Origin: Secundilactobacillus malefermentans DSM 5705 = KCTC 3548
GTDB taxonomy: Bacteria; Bacillota; Bacilli; Lactobacillales; Lactobacillaceae
NCBI RefSeq assembly: GCF_001436395.1
Contig: NZ_AZGJ01000008.1
Coordinates: 1 to 56,108 of the forward strand
Length of the DNA stretch: 56,108 bases
Reading direction: 5' to 3'
This document shows, in pieces, positions 17,930-26,276 of this stretch; the first letter of the stretch is position 1; each line of letters starts with the position of its first letter. Made by a program: the position numbers and the translations under genes. Below the pieces are notes generated by a model. It was given only the letters and a program-made list of their open reading frames with translations, was not told where the DNA came from and made no database searches.

Positions 17930-18799
17930 ATGCAATTAGGTAGTATTGAAGCAGGAGGGACCAAGTTTGTTTGTGCGGTGGGGGACGGGGACCTAAAAGT
18001 TGAGCAACAGGTACAGTTCCCAACAACGACTCCCGAGGAAACTTTTGCCAAAACAATTGAATTTTTTAAGCAGTTTCCAGAAATAACGGCAATAAGTATT
18101 TCATCGTTCGGACCAATTGAAATCAGAAAAAGCGCTCCAAAGTACGGATACATAACGGATACGCCCAAAAAGAACTGGTCAAATGTTGATTTTCTGGGCG
18201 TCATGAAAGCTGCCTTAAACGTGCCAATTTACTGGACAACGGATGTTAATGGTTCCGCATTTGGTGAGTACCAACATGCCAAAAATAACGGAGAATCACT
18301 TGACTCATTGGTCTACTACACAATCGGCACGGGTGTTGGCGCCGGAGTTGTCCTAAATGGTGAGTTTCTAGGTGATTTAGGCCATCCAGAAATGGGACAC
18401 GTCAGGTTAAAACGGCATCCAAATGACCTTGAATTTGCTGGTATCTGCCCATTTCATGGCGATTGTTTAGAGGGATTAGTTTCTGGTCCAACTTTTGAAG
18501 CTCGACTAGGTCGCAAGGGTGAAACGGTCGCAGAAAACGATCCAGTTTGGGATATTTTGGCTTATTACATTGCCCAGGCAGCCTTACAAGTGACGTTAAT
18601 GATTCGTCCTGGTAAGATTGTGTTTGGTGGTGGCGTAACGTCAGAAACACTATTACAGCGGGTTCGCGAGCAATTCTCAAGCTTGATGAATGATTACTTG
18701 GCTGTTGGTGATCTTGACCAATACATCGTGATGCCGGAAATTGCCAATAACGGCTCAGCAACGGTTGGTAATTTTGCACTAGCAAAAAACCTAGCCTAA
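17930..18799 (+). CDS. scrK: ROK-family fructokinase
   Basis: This sugar kinase (289 aa) probably phosphorylates fructose to fructose-6-phosphate. The ROK fold shows an N-terminal phosphate loop GSIEAGGTKFVCAVG, the catalytic WTTDVNGSAFGE and a Zn-binding segment (GHPEMGH...CPFHGDCLEGL) of the YdhR/fructokinase subtype. The ATG at 17930 is preferred to that at 17906 because GAGGAG lies just upstream. No sucrose or mannan genes are adjacent, so the substrate rests on the family alone. Confidence 0.88.
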   Translation: MQLGSIEAGGTKFVCAVGDGDLKVEQQVQFPTTTPEETFAKTIEFFKQFPEITAISISSFGPIEIRKSAPKYGYITDTPKKNWSNVDFLGVMKAALNVPIYWTTDVNGSAFGEYQHAKNNGESLDSLVYYTIGTGVGAGVVLNGEFLGDLGHPEMGHVRLKRHPNDLEFAGICPFHGDCLEGLVSGPTFEARLGRKGETVAENDPVWDILAYYIAQAALQVTLMIRPGKIVFGGGVTSETLLQRVREQFSSLMNDYLAVGDLDQYIVMPEIANNGSATVGNFALAKNLA

Positions 18800-18831
18800 G
18801 TTGTGTTTGATGCCCGAATTGGATAGAATGA

Positions 18832-18853
18832 AAGTATATTATATAACATACTT
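18832..18853. promoter_or_regulatory. Dyad in promoter region of small membrane protein gene
   Basis: AAGTAT at 18832-18837 and ATACTT at 18848-18853 flank an AT-rich core with -10-like TATATT/TATAAC. It is possibly an operator overlapping the promoter. Confidence 0.3.
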
Positions 18854-18879
18854 AAACAACCGATTGGAGCAATCATCTA

Positions 18880-19290
18880 ATGAATAGCAAAATTCGAATT
18901 TCCTCGATTATTACCATGCTGACGCTGTGCTTTGGCTCAATTTTGGAGGCGCTGCAACCACTTGGCAATAGCTCAATGACCATTGGTAACTACAGACTCT
19001 GGGTCACCGTTATCAGTTATATTGGCGTTTATGCAATTGTTTTATGGCTGGTTTCAAATAACGCCGTTGTCAAAATTATTCTGACGCTGATTAATATATT
19101 CGCTGCACTGATTGCCTTGACATTTGTAGCTAGCGGCGTGATGAATTATCATGGATTAGTTGCTGTATTACTGGTCATTGTAGGAATTGTTGGTGTGATT
19201 GCGGGCATTTACGCAGTGATCGTTAACAATCGATTTGCGAAGCCAGAGACAGATCAACCAGATGAATCATCAGATTCAAATCAATCATAA
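18880..19290 (+). CDS. Small membrane protein of unknown function
   Basis: A 136 aa protein I do not recognise. It has about four hydrophobic segments (roughly residues 8-28, 40-60, 63-86 and 92-116) and a hydrophilic acidic tail ending in ESSDSNQS. It is monocistronic, with its own promoter region and terminator. A TTGGAG site precedes the ATG. The leader holds an AAGTAT-N10-ATACTT dyad that could be an operator. Confidence 0.7.
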   Translation: MNSKIRISSIITMLTLCFGSILEALQPLGNSSMTIGNYRLWVTVISYIGVYAIVLWLVSNNAVVKIILTLINIFAALIALTFVASGVMNYHGLVAVLLVIVGIVGVIAGIYAVIVNNRFAKPETDQPDESSDSNQS

Positions 19291-19294
19291 ATAT

Positions 19295-19345
19295 AAAAAC
19301 AGATGACGTGCTCAAAAATAAAATGAGTGTCATCTGTTTTTTCTT
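19295..19345 (+). terminator. Terminator after small membrane protein gene
   Basis: AAAACAGATGAC pairs with GTCATCTGTTTT, with an internal CTCA/TGAG step, and a T run follows. The space from here to 19525 is AT-rich with no gene visible. Confidence 0.85.
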
Positions 19346-19525
19346 AATTGTGTTAAATTAATGCTTAAAATAAATTTGAGGAAAAGACTGTCAAAATGGG
19401 ATAAATTTAACTTCTCTTTGAGGCAATTATTCTAACACTACTTTGAATAATATATATTATGTAAACTAGAGAAAAGAGCAATCGTTACATCCATTTTCCC
19501 CGCCCCTTACTTTAAATTTAGTCCA

Positions 19526-19562
19526 AAAAAGCGCGAATATCGTAAAATATTCGCGCTTTTTC
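19526..19562 (-). terminator. Terminator of OpuC-like operon
   Basis: A 14- to 15-bp stem (19526-19540 with 19547-19560), AT-flanked and GC-centred (GCGCGAATAT), has T runs on both strands. It lies just past the stop of the ATPase gene. Confidence 0.85.
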
Positions 19563-19568
19563 TGTATT

Positions 19569-20540
19569 TTATGACTGATGATCATTTAAAAACTTAATAA
19601 TACTACTTTGGTTTAAATATCCCATTGTTTTATCGTTCAAAACGATTTCAATCTCATGACCTTTTGCTAATTCGGTTAAACCATTCCGTAAAGTATCATT
19701 TTCATTATATTTTACCGTTTCTTTATTGCCAGCATGCTGAACATAATATCCTAGCGTCCCAATTCGACCCAGATACGTTTCATAAACGTCTTTTGAGCCA
19801 CTATTCGCAAATAACTCGGACACTAGTTCGTTTGCTGGATTCTGAGCGATATCTGTTGGTGAACCGACTTGCTGCAAAATACCATTGTCCATGACACCAA
19901 TTCGATCTCCAAGTTTCATTGCCTCGTTCATATCATGTGTGACAAATACAATGGTTGTTTTAGTTTCTGTATGCATTTTCAATACGAGGTTTTGAAGTTG
20001 CGTTCTTGAAATTGGATCCAGCGCACTAAAGGCTTCATCCATCAAGACAACCTGTGGCTCACAAGCAAATGCTCGAAGAATTCCGATTCGTTGCTGTTCA
20101 CCACCAGAAAGTTCACTTGGCATGCGATTAGCATATGTTTTTGGATCCAGGTCAACACTCGTTAACAGATTATTAACGAGATTAATACGGTCACTTTTAG
20201 ATTTGAATTGATGTTGTAATTCTGGAATCAAGGCAATATTTTGAGCAACGGACATATTTGGAAATAAGGCAATTTGTTGAAGCACATAACCAATTTTCCA
20301 ACGTAGCTTCAATATGTTGTATGACGCAAGTTCTTTATTATCAAATAGAATAGTGCCACCTGTTGGTTTTTCTAGCGAGTTTATCATTTTTAAAGTCGTT
20401 GTTTTACCGCTCCCAGATGGGCCAACGAGGACAAAAAGCTCTCCATTTTGAATGGTTAAATTTAAGTTGTTAACTGCAGTGTTTCCTGCAAACTCTTTTG
20501 AAACATGCTGAAATTCAACTAAGGTTTTATTGTTTTCCAA
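19569..20540 (-). CDS. opuCA: Osmolyte (glycine betaine/carnitine/choline) ABC transporter ATPase
   Basis: The 323 aa protein energises uptake of compatible solutes. Walker A GPSGSGKTTT (about residues 37-46), the signature LSGGEQQRIGILRA, Walker B VVLMDEAFSALDP and the switch His in VTHDMNEAMKLG are all present. OpuCA proteins usually carry two CBS domains that sense ionic strength. Here the region after residue 235 is short, enough for about one degenerate CBS unit. It is one base downstream of the permease-binding-protein fusion. Which osmolyte is carried cannot be decided. Confidence 0.88.
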   Translation of the reverse strand: MENNKTLVEFQHVSKEFAGNTAVNNLNLTIQNGELFVLVGPSGSGKTTTLKMINSLEKPTGGTILFDNKELASYNILKLRWKIGYVLQQIALFPNMSVAQNIALIPELQHQFKSKSDRINLVNNLLTSVDLDPKTYANRMPSELSGGEQQRIGILRAFACEPQVVLMDEAFSALDPISRTQLQNLVLKMHTETKTTIVFVTHDMNEAMKLGDRIGVMDNGILQQVGSPTDIAQNPANELVSELFANSGSKDVYETYLGRIGTLGYYVQHAGNKETVKYNENDTLRNGLTELAKGHEIEIVLNDKTMGYLNQSSIIKFLNDHQS

Positions 20541-20541
20541 A

Positions 20542-22071
20542 CTAATTGTCCCCCTTTACCAACTTGTTTTTGACTAGGTAGTTGTGTGCTACAACTGCTG
20601 CAGAACGGTGCTTAACACTCACTTCATAGTTCATATCTTGCATTTGAGTTTCCGTAATTTTGCCAGCCAATTTATTTAAGCTCTTTGCAAGCTTTGGATA
20701 TGCCTTCATTGTTTTGGCGTTAATTAATGGTGCGCCTTGATAGGTTGGGAAAAGATTACGGTCATCATGTAAGGCAACCAAGTTAAACTGACGTAGTTGT
20801 GCGTCTGTCGTATAGCCATCGGTGACGTTAATCTTCCCCTGGTCAATTGCTTGATATCGTAAATCAGCATCCATTGAAATTTTCTTAAAATCGAGTCCGT
20901 AAACCTTTTTTAGGCCTTTATAGCCATCATTACGATCAATGAATTCCAAATCGAATCCACCGTGGAGTTTGTTTTCAATTTTAAGTAAGTCGGAAATGTT
21001 TTTTAAATGATATTGATTAGCAAACGACTGTTTAACAACGACAGCATAGGTATTATTATAGGCCATTGGTTTTAGATAGGTCATCTTGTACTGCTTCTTT
21101 AATTTCTGCTTAGCTAACTGATAGGTTTTAGCTGCTGAGGTTCCCTGCCCCTTTACACTTGTATGAACCAGGCTCTCTAAGACTGTCCCAGTGAATTCAG
21201 GATAAAGACTAATTTGATTACTTTTTAGAGCCGAAAACAGGAAACTTGTTTGACCAAAATTTTGTTTTAATTGAATTTTTGTATTGGGTGCATCTTGTTT
21301 GATTAGGTCTTTGTACATTTGAATTAAGATATCTGGTTCTGAGCCTAATTTACCTGCAATAGTAATTGTGGGCTTTGACGCTTCATATTTACTGTATCCG
21401 GTAGTGCCGCCAATGAGTGCAATGAAACAGACTATCAGAATCCCAATCGTCTTAGGCTTTAATTTCTGCATCAATTGGATTGCGAGGCTAAAGATAATGG
21501 CTAAGAATGCCGAGGCGAGCGCACCAATAAACGTTAACATCGGTTCATTTCGGTTTATCCCTAGAAGAATGTACGTTCCAAGGCCGCCAGCACCAATTAA
21601 GGCTGCTAAAGTAGCGGTACCGATGATTAGGACGGTCGCCGTTCTAATTCCGGAAATGATCACGGGCATTGCAATCGGTAGCTCGACTCGAACTAATTTT
21701 TGCCATCTCGACATACCAAAAGCATCCGCTGCTTCCTCTAATGAAGGGTCAATTCCATTCAAGCCGACGTAGGTGTTTTGAAAGATTGGCAACAACGCAT
21801 AAACAACTAAAGCAATGATTGCTGGCACATTCCCAATTCCGACGACGGGAATTAAAAGCCCTAATAAAGCTAAGGAAGGAATCGTTTGTAGGATTCCTGC
21901 TATTTGAAGCAGAACGTTAGCCATTTTTCGGTGACGAATTGCGTAGATTGCGAGTGGAATCGCGATCAACATTGCAATAATTAATGAGATTGCTGAAATT
22001 TCAATATGCTGAATTAAGGCTGACAGCAAACCAGACCTGTTTTTTAAAAACGTTTGAAGCAGTGCATTCAT
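20542..22071 (-). CDS. opuCB: Osmolyte ABC transporter permease fused to substrate-binding domain
   Basis: A 509 aa fusion. Residues 1-205 are the permease, with about five membrane helices and the EAA loop (DPSLEEAADAFGMSRWQKLVRVELP). One more helix near 208-228 anchors a choline/betaine-type OpuAC-like binding domain (about 235-509, TITIAGKLGSEPDILIQMYKDLI onwards). Fusion of permease and receptor is known in this transporter family. The neighbour encodes the ATPase, so this two-gene operon gives a complete importer. Confidence 0.9.
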   Translation of the reverse strand: MNALLQTFLKNRSGLLSALIQHIEISAISLIIAMLIAIPLAIYAIRHRKMANVLLQIAGILQTIPSLALLGLLIPVVGIGNVPAIIALVVYALLPIFQNTYVGLNGIDPSLEEAADAFGMSRWQKLVRVELPIAMPVIISGIRTATVLIIGTATLAALIGAGGLGTYILLGINRNEPMLTFIGALASAFLAIIFSLAIQLMQKLKPKTIGILIVCFIALIGGTTGYSKYEASKPTITIAGKLGSEPDILIQMYKDLIKQDAPNTKIQLKQNFGQTSFLFSALKSNQISLYPEFTGTVLESLVHTSVKGQGTSAAKTYQLAKQKLKKQYKMTYLKPMAYNNTYAVVVKQSFANQYHLKNISDLLKIENKLHGGFDLEFIDRNDGYKGLKKVYGLDFKKISMDADLRYQAIDQGKINVTDGYTTDAQLRQFNLVALHDDRNLFPTYQGAPLINAKTMKAYPKLAKSLNKLAGKITETQMQDMNYEVSVKHRSAAVVAHNYLVKNKLVKGDN

Positions 22072-22110
22072 GGACTCCTATCTCCCTCATCTCATAAATT
22101 CGTTGGGTCT

Positions 22111-22116
22111 ATCATA
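22111..22116 (-). promoter_or_regulatory. Extended -10 of OpuC-like operon
   Basis: Read on the minus strand, TGGTATGAT gives a TGnTATGAT element about 40 bases before the ATG at 22071. The -35 is poor. Confidence 0.4.
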
Positions 22117-22160
22117 CCATTTATCATATTTAGCTAAGAAGTATTAGCTTAGCCATTTAA

Positions 22161-22195
22161 AAAAACTCACGTTAGAAATCTACACGTGAGTTTAA
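22161..22195 (-). terminator. Terminator after folT
   Basis: AAACTCACGT pairs with ACGTGAGTTT (22163-22172 with 22184-22193). On the minus strand a T run follows the stem. Confidence 0.8.
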
Positions 22196-22201
22196 CCAAT
22201 A

Positions 22202-22723
22202 TTATAATCTTCGTCCTAAAGTCCGAATGGTTGTATTTTTAAGAATAATATAGATAATGAAAATTTGAATTGGCGCTGAAACTAACTCTTTTAACCCTCT
22301 TGCGGGAAGTAATGCCCAAAATGGCGTTTTATACATCAGCGTTAGCCATAAGGTATTTAACACTAAATTGACAATGACCGAAATTAACACTTGAGCAATG
22401 ATTACTTTAACAAGTGATACCCTTTGGTCATACAAGAATACGCCATAAATGAAGGCGCCTAGTATAGCCGAAATCGTGAAGCCCACAAAGTACGGCGATC
22501 CCATTATTAGGGTACCAACAATGTCGGTTAATGCTGACGCCACGCTTGCCCAAATGGGTCCAACCCAAACTGCCATTAAAACGGTTGCGATGAACGTAAA
22601 ACTAAATCTAAAGAACGTCGTTGGACTAAAGCTAAAACGACCTAAAATAAGTTGTAACGCCATCAAAACACCCAGAATTGCTGTCCTAAGCGTACTGAGT
22701 CTATAGAATCCTAATGTTTTCAT
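22202..22723 (-). CDS. folT: Folate ECF transporter S component FolT
   Basis: A membrane substrate-binding subunit (173 aa) that captures folate for the energy-coupling-factor transporter. The energising EcfAA'T module must be elsewhere. About five to six helices are visible, with the S-component signature near the N-terminus (ALQLILGRFSFSPTTFFRFSFTFIATVLMAV). The ATG at 22723 is chosen because GGAG lies 8 bases upstream. The ATG at 22750 would fall against the riboswitch. A tetrahydrofolate riboswitch directly upstream supports the folate assignment strongly. Confidence 0.92.
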   Translation of the reverse strand: MKTLGFYRLSTLRTAILGVLMALQLILGRFSFSPTTFFRFSFTFIATVLMAVWVGPIWASVASALTDIVGTLIMGSPYFVGFTISAILGAFIYGVFLYDQRVSLVKVIIAQVLISVIVNLVLNTLWLTLMYKTPFWALLPARGLKELVSAPIQIFIIYIILKNTTIRTLGRRL

Positions 22724-22751
22724 ATCGACATCTCCAGTGGGAGTTGCCACG

Positions 22752-22848
22752 GTGAGGCGGCGAATGCGGAACTAATATCGCAAGCTAGGCTTTTCGTCCG
22801 ACGTTCACATTCCGTTCCATCGGCACTTTACGCATTAGTTCCTACTCC
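22752..22848 (-). promoter_or_regulatory. Tetrahydrofolate (THF/folT) riboswitch
   Basis: Read on the minus strand, the leader begins GGAGTAGG and has the conserved blocks of the class in order: GCGTAAAGTGCC, GGAACGGAATGTG, GGACGAAAAGC and GCATTCGCCGCC. Long-range pairing GGAACTAAT/ATTAGTTCC and a CCGAnG/CGTCGG helix are visible. It precedes folT, its usual target. Between aptamer and start codon, CTCC-CACT-GGAG can form a hairpin hiding the Shine-Dalgarno sequence, which suggests translational control. Confidence 0.85.
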
Positions 22849-22901
22849 AATTATTTTGACACAAATAAAATGATAGCATAAACAAAATAAAAGCAACATG
22901 A

Positions 22902-23768
22902 TTACGCCTTGGTAAAATCCTTTAGCCAGGCCAATGCCAAGGCTTTTTCCCCTAAATGAGTTCCAATTACGGGGCCAAAGTAACTAAAATCAACCGTCAT
23001 ATCCGGATACTTTGCTTGAATTGTATCACGCCAAGTTTTTCCGGCTGCTTCATCATTGGCATGAATGACTAATGCACGAAGCGGATAGTCAACTTTTTGT
23101 TGTGCTTCCTCAAATAGGGTTTCAACGCGAGCTAGTGCTTTTTTCCGAGACCTAACCTTTTCAAACGCCACGATTTCATGGGTTTGATCATCAAAAGTTA
23201 AGAGCGGTTTGATCTTTAAAACACTCCCAATAAAAGCTGACGCGTTTGAGAGGCGTCCACCTCGGACTAAGTTTTGAAGATCATCAACAATAAATAATTC
23301 GTCCATTGAATCACGGATATCATCCAGGTGAGTTAAAATTTCATCAACATCTTTTCCTTGTTCAGCCATCTTTGACGCTTCAATAGCAAGATAGCCCATC
23401 AATTTAACGGTGATTTGAGAATCATAAGGAATAACCTTAATATTTTCAATCGTTGGTGCAATATTTTTTAATTGATTCACAAATCCAGAGATGGTACTTG
23501 CTAAATGAATACTGATGACGGCATCATAGCCCTCATCTGCAAGCTTATTATATAAGGTAATCATTTCACCAAGCGGCGGTTGAGAGGTGCTTGGAAATGA
23601 TTGAGTCGTTCTCAGTCTTTCATAAAAATCAGAGGTTGAAATATCAACGCCTTCATCAATTGATCGACCGTCCATGATGACTGGGATAGGAACCACATGA
23701 ATGTGATACCTATCAACCTCATCCTTTGAGAGATAACTTGTACTGTCAGTTACCACTGCAATTTTCAT
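22902..23768 (-). CDS. DegV family fatty-acid-binding protein
   Basis: A cytoplasmic lipid-binding protein (288 aa). Members with a FakB role present fatty acids to the kinase FakA for phosphorylation. It has the classic start VVTDSTSYLSKDE, the SQPPLGEM loop and a second domain from about residue 155 with VRGGRLSNASAFIGSVLKIKPLL. The Ser-containing STS and GGRLS motifs that hold the carboxylate are intact. FakA is not in this window. It is monocistronic, upstream of folT on the same strand. Confidence 0.9.
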   Translation of the reverse strand: MKIAVVTDSTSYLSKDEVDRYHIHVVPIPVIMDGRSIDEGVDISTSDFYERLRTTQSFPSTSQPPLGEMITLYNKLADEGYDAVISIHLASTISGFVNQLKNIAPTIENIKVIPYDSQITVKLMGYLAIEASKMAEQGKDVDEILTHLDDIRDSMDELFIVDDLQNLVRGGRLSNASAFIGSVLKIKPLLTFDDQTHEIVAFEKVRSRKKALARVETLFEEAQQKVDYPLRALVIHANDEAAGKTWRDTIQAKYPDMTVDFSYFGPVIGTHLGEKALALAWLKDFTKA

Positions 23769-23870
23769 CTAAACACCTGCTTTATTATTATCATCGGTTG
23801 TAAAATTAAAAAAACTTTGCAATAGCAATATACTATCGCAAAGTAGTGACTCTTACAAATAAAAGCCGAA

Positions 23871-24323
23871 TTAATTTTTTAATTTAAATGATTTTTCTAA
23901 TGAATCATCTATTCTGTCAACACTCTTAACCAATCGATTGAGTAGAATTTGCAGTAACTGCTGTTCCTCATCGGACCAATGCTCAAAGATAAGTGTATTT
24001 AAATCTTTAACGTTTGCTTCAATTTGCGCTTTTGCATCTTCACCCTTTTTTGTGATGGTGTAAATAAGCTGACGGTGGTCTTTACCAGTCGCCTCTTTTA
24101 CCAACATTTCCTTGGTTACTAAGTTTTTTAATTGACGACTTAGAGTAGAAGTATCGAGATCCATGATGCCAGATAAAATTTCTTGGGTGTTCTGATCAAC
24201 CGTTACGTTATTCAATAATTCCCACTCTGAAATTGTTAAATTTTCACCCTTTGTAAGCTGCATTAATTGCTGTTTATGTATTCTTGCAGTCTTTCGTAAT
24301 AGATTTAAGCTATTTTCCATCAT
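23871..24323 (-). CDS. MarR-family transcriptional regulator
   Basis: The protein is 151 aa if started at the ATG at 24323 (another ATG follows at once), which sits behind GGAGA. An upstream in-frame ATG at 24341 lies where transcription should start, because TATAAT is at 24347-24352 on this strand. It has the winged-helix core: ISEWELLNNV, TQEILSGIMDLDTSTLSRQLKNLVTKEMLV and a wing with KDHRQLIYTITKKG. It is divergent from rqcH. Ligand and targets are unknown, and autoregulation is likely. Confidence 0.85.
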   Translation of the reverse strand: MMENSLNLLRKTARIHKQQLMQLTKGENLTISEWELLNNVTVDQNTQEILSGIMDLDTSTLSRQLKNLVTKEMLVKEATGKDHRQLIYTITKKGEDAKAQIEANVKDLNTLIFEHWSDEEQQLLQILLNRLVKSVDRIDDSLEKSFKLKN

Positions 24324-24486
24324 ACCATCTCCAATCATCATTTGTATTATACATCAATTGAATTGTATTGAACATCTATTTAACTTTATTTGCGATTTAA
24401 GTAGCTATTCTTTATGTGGCCGGCTATTTTCTGTATACTTAAGGTTGTATGTCTCCATAAATTTGTATTTGAAAGATGTGATATTT

Positions 24487-26193
24487 TTGAGTTTTGATGG
24501 ATCCTTTACCCACTCAATGGCTATTGAGTTAAATACGCAACTGCAATCAGCTCGAGTTTCAAAAATTAGCCAACCCTATCCAAACGAAGTGGTCTTAACT
24601 TTTCGGAATAATAGAAAAAATCTGCCATTACTTTTATCAGCTAATCCAACCTATGCGCGAGCTCAGATTTCTGAGATTCCATATGCGAATCCAGAGAAGC
24701 CAACCAACTTTACGATGATGCTTCGTAAGTACCTTGGCGGTGCAGTTCTCCAGTCAGTGTCTCAACTAGAGAACGACCGAGTTCTAAACTTTGCCTTTTC
24801 AAGCCGTAATGAACTAGGTGATACGATTCAGCTATCCTTGATCATTGAAATAATGGCCCGTCATAGTAACGTCATTTTAATTGATCAATCGACAATGACC
24901 GTGCTTGATGCAATTAAACATGTTGGTTCCGATCAAAATCGTTATCGAACACTTTTACCAGGAAGTACTTACATTAACCCACCGGCTCAGAATTTGAGAA
25001 ATCCGTTTGAATTTGATACTCACGATTTAATTGAGTTACTAAAAGCGTTCCCTAATGAAGATGTCTTGGGGGCGGAATTGCAAAAACGTTATCAAGGACT
25101 AGGCAAAGATACTGCCTCTGCACTAGCAAAACAGTTACACCAACCGGGAGATTCAACTGATCTTTTTAAAGAATTCTTTGACCAGTTTAATAACCCAATC
25201 CCTACCCTTTCGCTTCTTGCCAATAACAAGACAATGTTTTCCGCTTTTCCCTATGTTGAATCTGAATCAAATAATAGCTTCGACTCATTGAGTAAACTTT
25301 TGGATTTTTACTTCCAAGATCGAGTTGAACGAGATCGGGTTCAGCAACAGGGAAGCACCTTAATCCATGTGGTTCGTAATGAACTAAAGAAGAATAAAAA
25401 CAAGGTTAAAAAACTTAAGCGAACCCTAGTTGAAACTGAATCAGCAGATGAGTTCCGCGTTAAGGGGGAAATCTTAACAACCTACCTGAATAAGGTAACA
25501 CGAGGTATGAAAGAAATCACACTCCCTAATTTTTACGAGGAAGAAAAGCCACTGAAGATTTCGCTATCTAACCAGATTTCTCCTTCTCAAAATGCCCAGA
25601 AATACTTCAAAAAATATAATAAGCTACAAAATGCTGTTACATTTGTGAATGAGCAACTGAAGGAAACTAATGAAGAAATTGATTATTTAGAGAGCGTCAT
25701 GTCTCAGATTGAATTAGCTAAGCCAAGCGACCTCGTTGAAATTCGACTAGAACTTCAAGAAGGCGGTTATCTGAGGAACCATGAGCACGATAACAAGAAA
25801 AAACAGAAGAAGCACAAAATTGCAAAACCTGACCAGTTTACCGCTTCAGATGGCACTTCAATCGAGGTCGGAAAAAACAATTTACAAAATGATCAGTTAA
25901 CGCTTAAAACAGCCAAAAAAACCGATATATGGCTTCACGTTAAGAATATTCCAGGATCTCATGTTATTATTCATGATCCAGCGCCAAGCGAGGAAACGTT
26001 AATGGAAGCTGCAAATTTAGCAGCTTATTTCTCAAAGGGACGCCAATCAAGTACCGTTCCAGTTGACTATATCCAAGTTAAAAAGATTCGGAAACCTAAT
26101 GGTGCTAAACCGGGCTTCGTCGTTTATGAGGGTCAAAAAACAGTCTTTGTCACTCCGGATGAGGCACTTGTCTCAAAACTTGAAACTAACTAA
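24487..26193 (+). CDS. rqcH: Ribosome-associated quality control protein RqcH (NFACT/FbpA family)
   Basis: The protein is 568 aa. It binds 50S subunits with stalled peptidyl-tRNA and directs Ala-tailing for degradation. Older annotations call it fibronectin-binding protein. The TTG at 24487 gives the family start MSFDGSFTHSMA and places the essential Asp-Arg pair at D97-R98, the numbering known for B. subtilis RqcH. An in-frame ATG at 24358 is not supported. Order: NFACT-N (1-220), helical and coiled-coil region (about 300-440) and NFACT-R (about 455-560, with DIWLHVKNIPGSHVII). The ribosome binding site is weak. Confidence 0.92.
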   Translation: MSFDGSFTHSMAIELNTQLQSARVSKISQPYPNEVVLTFRNNRKNLPLLLSANPTYARAQISEIPYANPEKPTNFTMMLRKYLGGAVLQSVSQLENDRVLNFAFSSRNELGDTIQLSLIIEIMARHSNVILIDQSTMTVLDAIKHVGSDQNRYRTLLPGSTYINPPAQNLRNPFEFDTHDLIELLKAFPNEDVLGAELQKRYQGLGKDTASALAKQLHQPGDSTDLFKEFFDQFNNPIPTLSLLANNKTMFSAFPYVESESNNSFDSLSKLLDFYFQDRVERDRVQQQGSTLIHVVRNELKKNKNKVKKLKRTLVETESADEFRVKGEILTTYLNKVTRGMKEITLPNFYEEEKPLKISLSNQISPSQNAQKYFKKYNKLQNAVTFVNEQLKETNEEIDYLESVMSQIELAKPSDLVEIRLELQEGGYLRNHEHDNKKKQKKHKIAKPDQFTASDGTSIEVGKNNLQNDQLTLKTAKKTDIWLHVKNIPGSHVIIHDPAPSEETLMEAANLAAYFSKGRQSSTVPVDYIQVKKIRKPNGAKPGFVVYEGQKTVFVTPDEALVSKLETN

Positions 26194-26203
26194 TCTATAA
26201 ATT

Positions 26204-26254
26204 AAGAAGCGCAAGAGATAAACTATTTCATTTATCTCTTGCGCTTCTTTTAAT
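26204..26254. terminator. Bidirectional terminator between rqcH and CarB-like gene
   Basis: An 18- to 19-bp stem (26204-26222 with 26231-26249) has A-rich and T-rich flanks and serves both convergent transcripts. Confidence 0.88.
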
Positions 26255-26276
26255 TTTCTAAATTTAACGAATCAAC

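Noticed and set aside
24358-24486. N-terminal extension of RqcH
   Set aside because: The extension is not family-like. Starting at the TTG at 24487 gives the conserved MSFDG start and places Asp97-Arg98 correctly.
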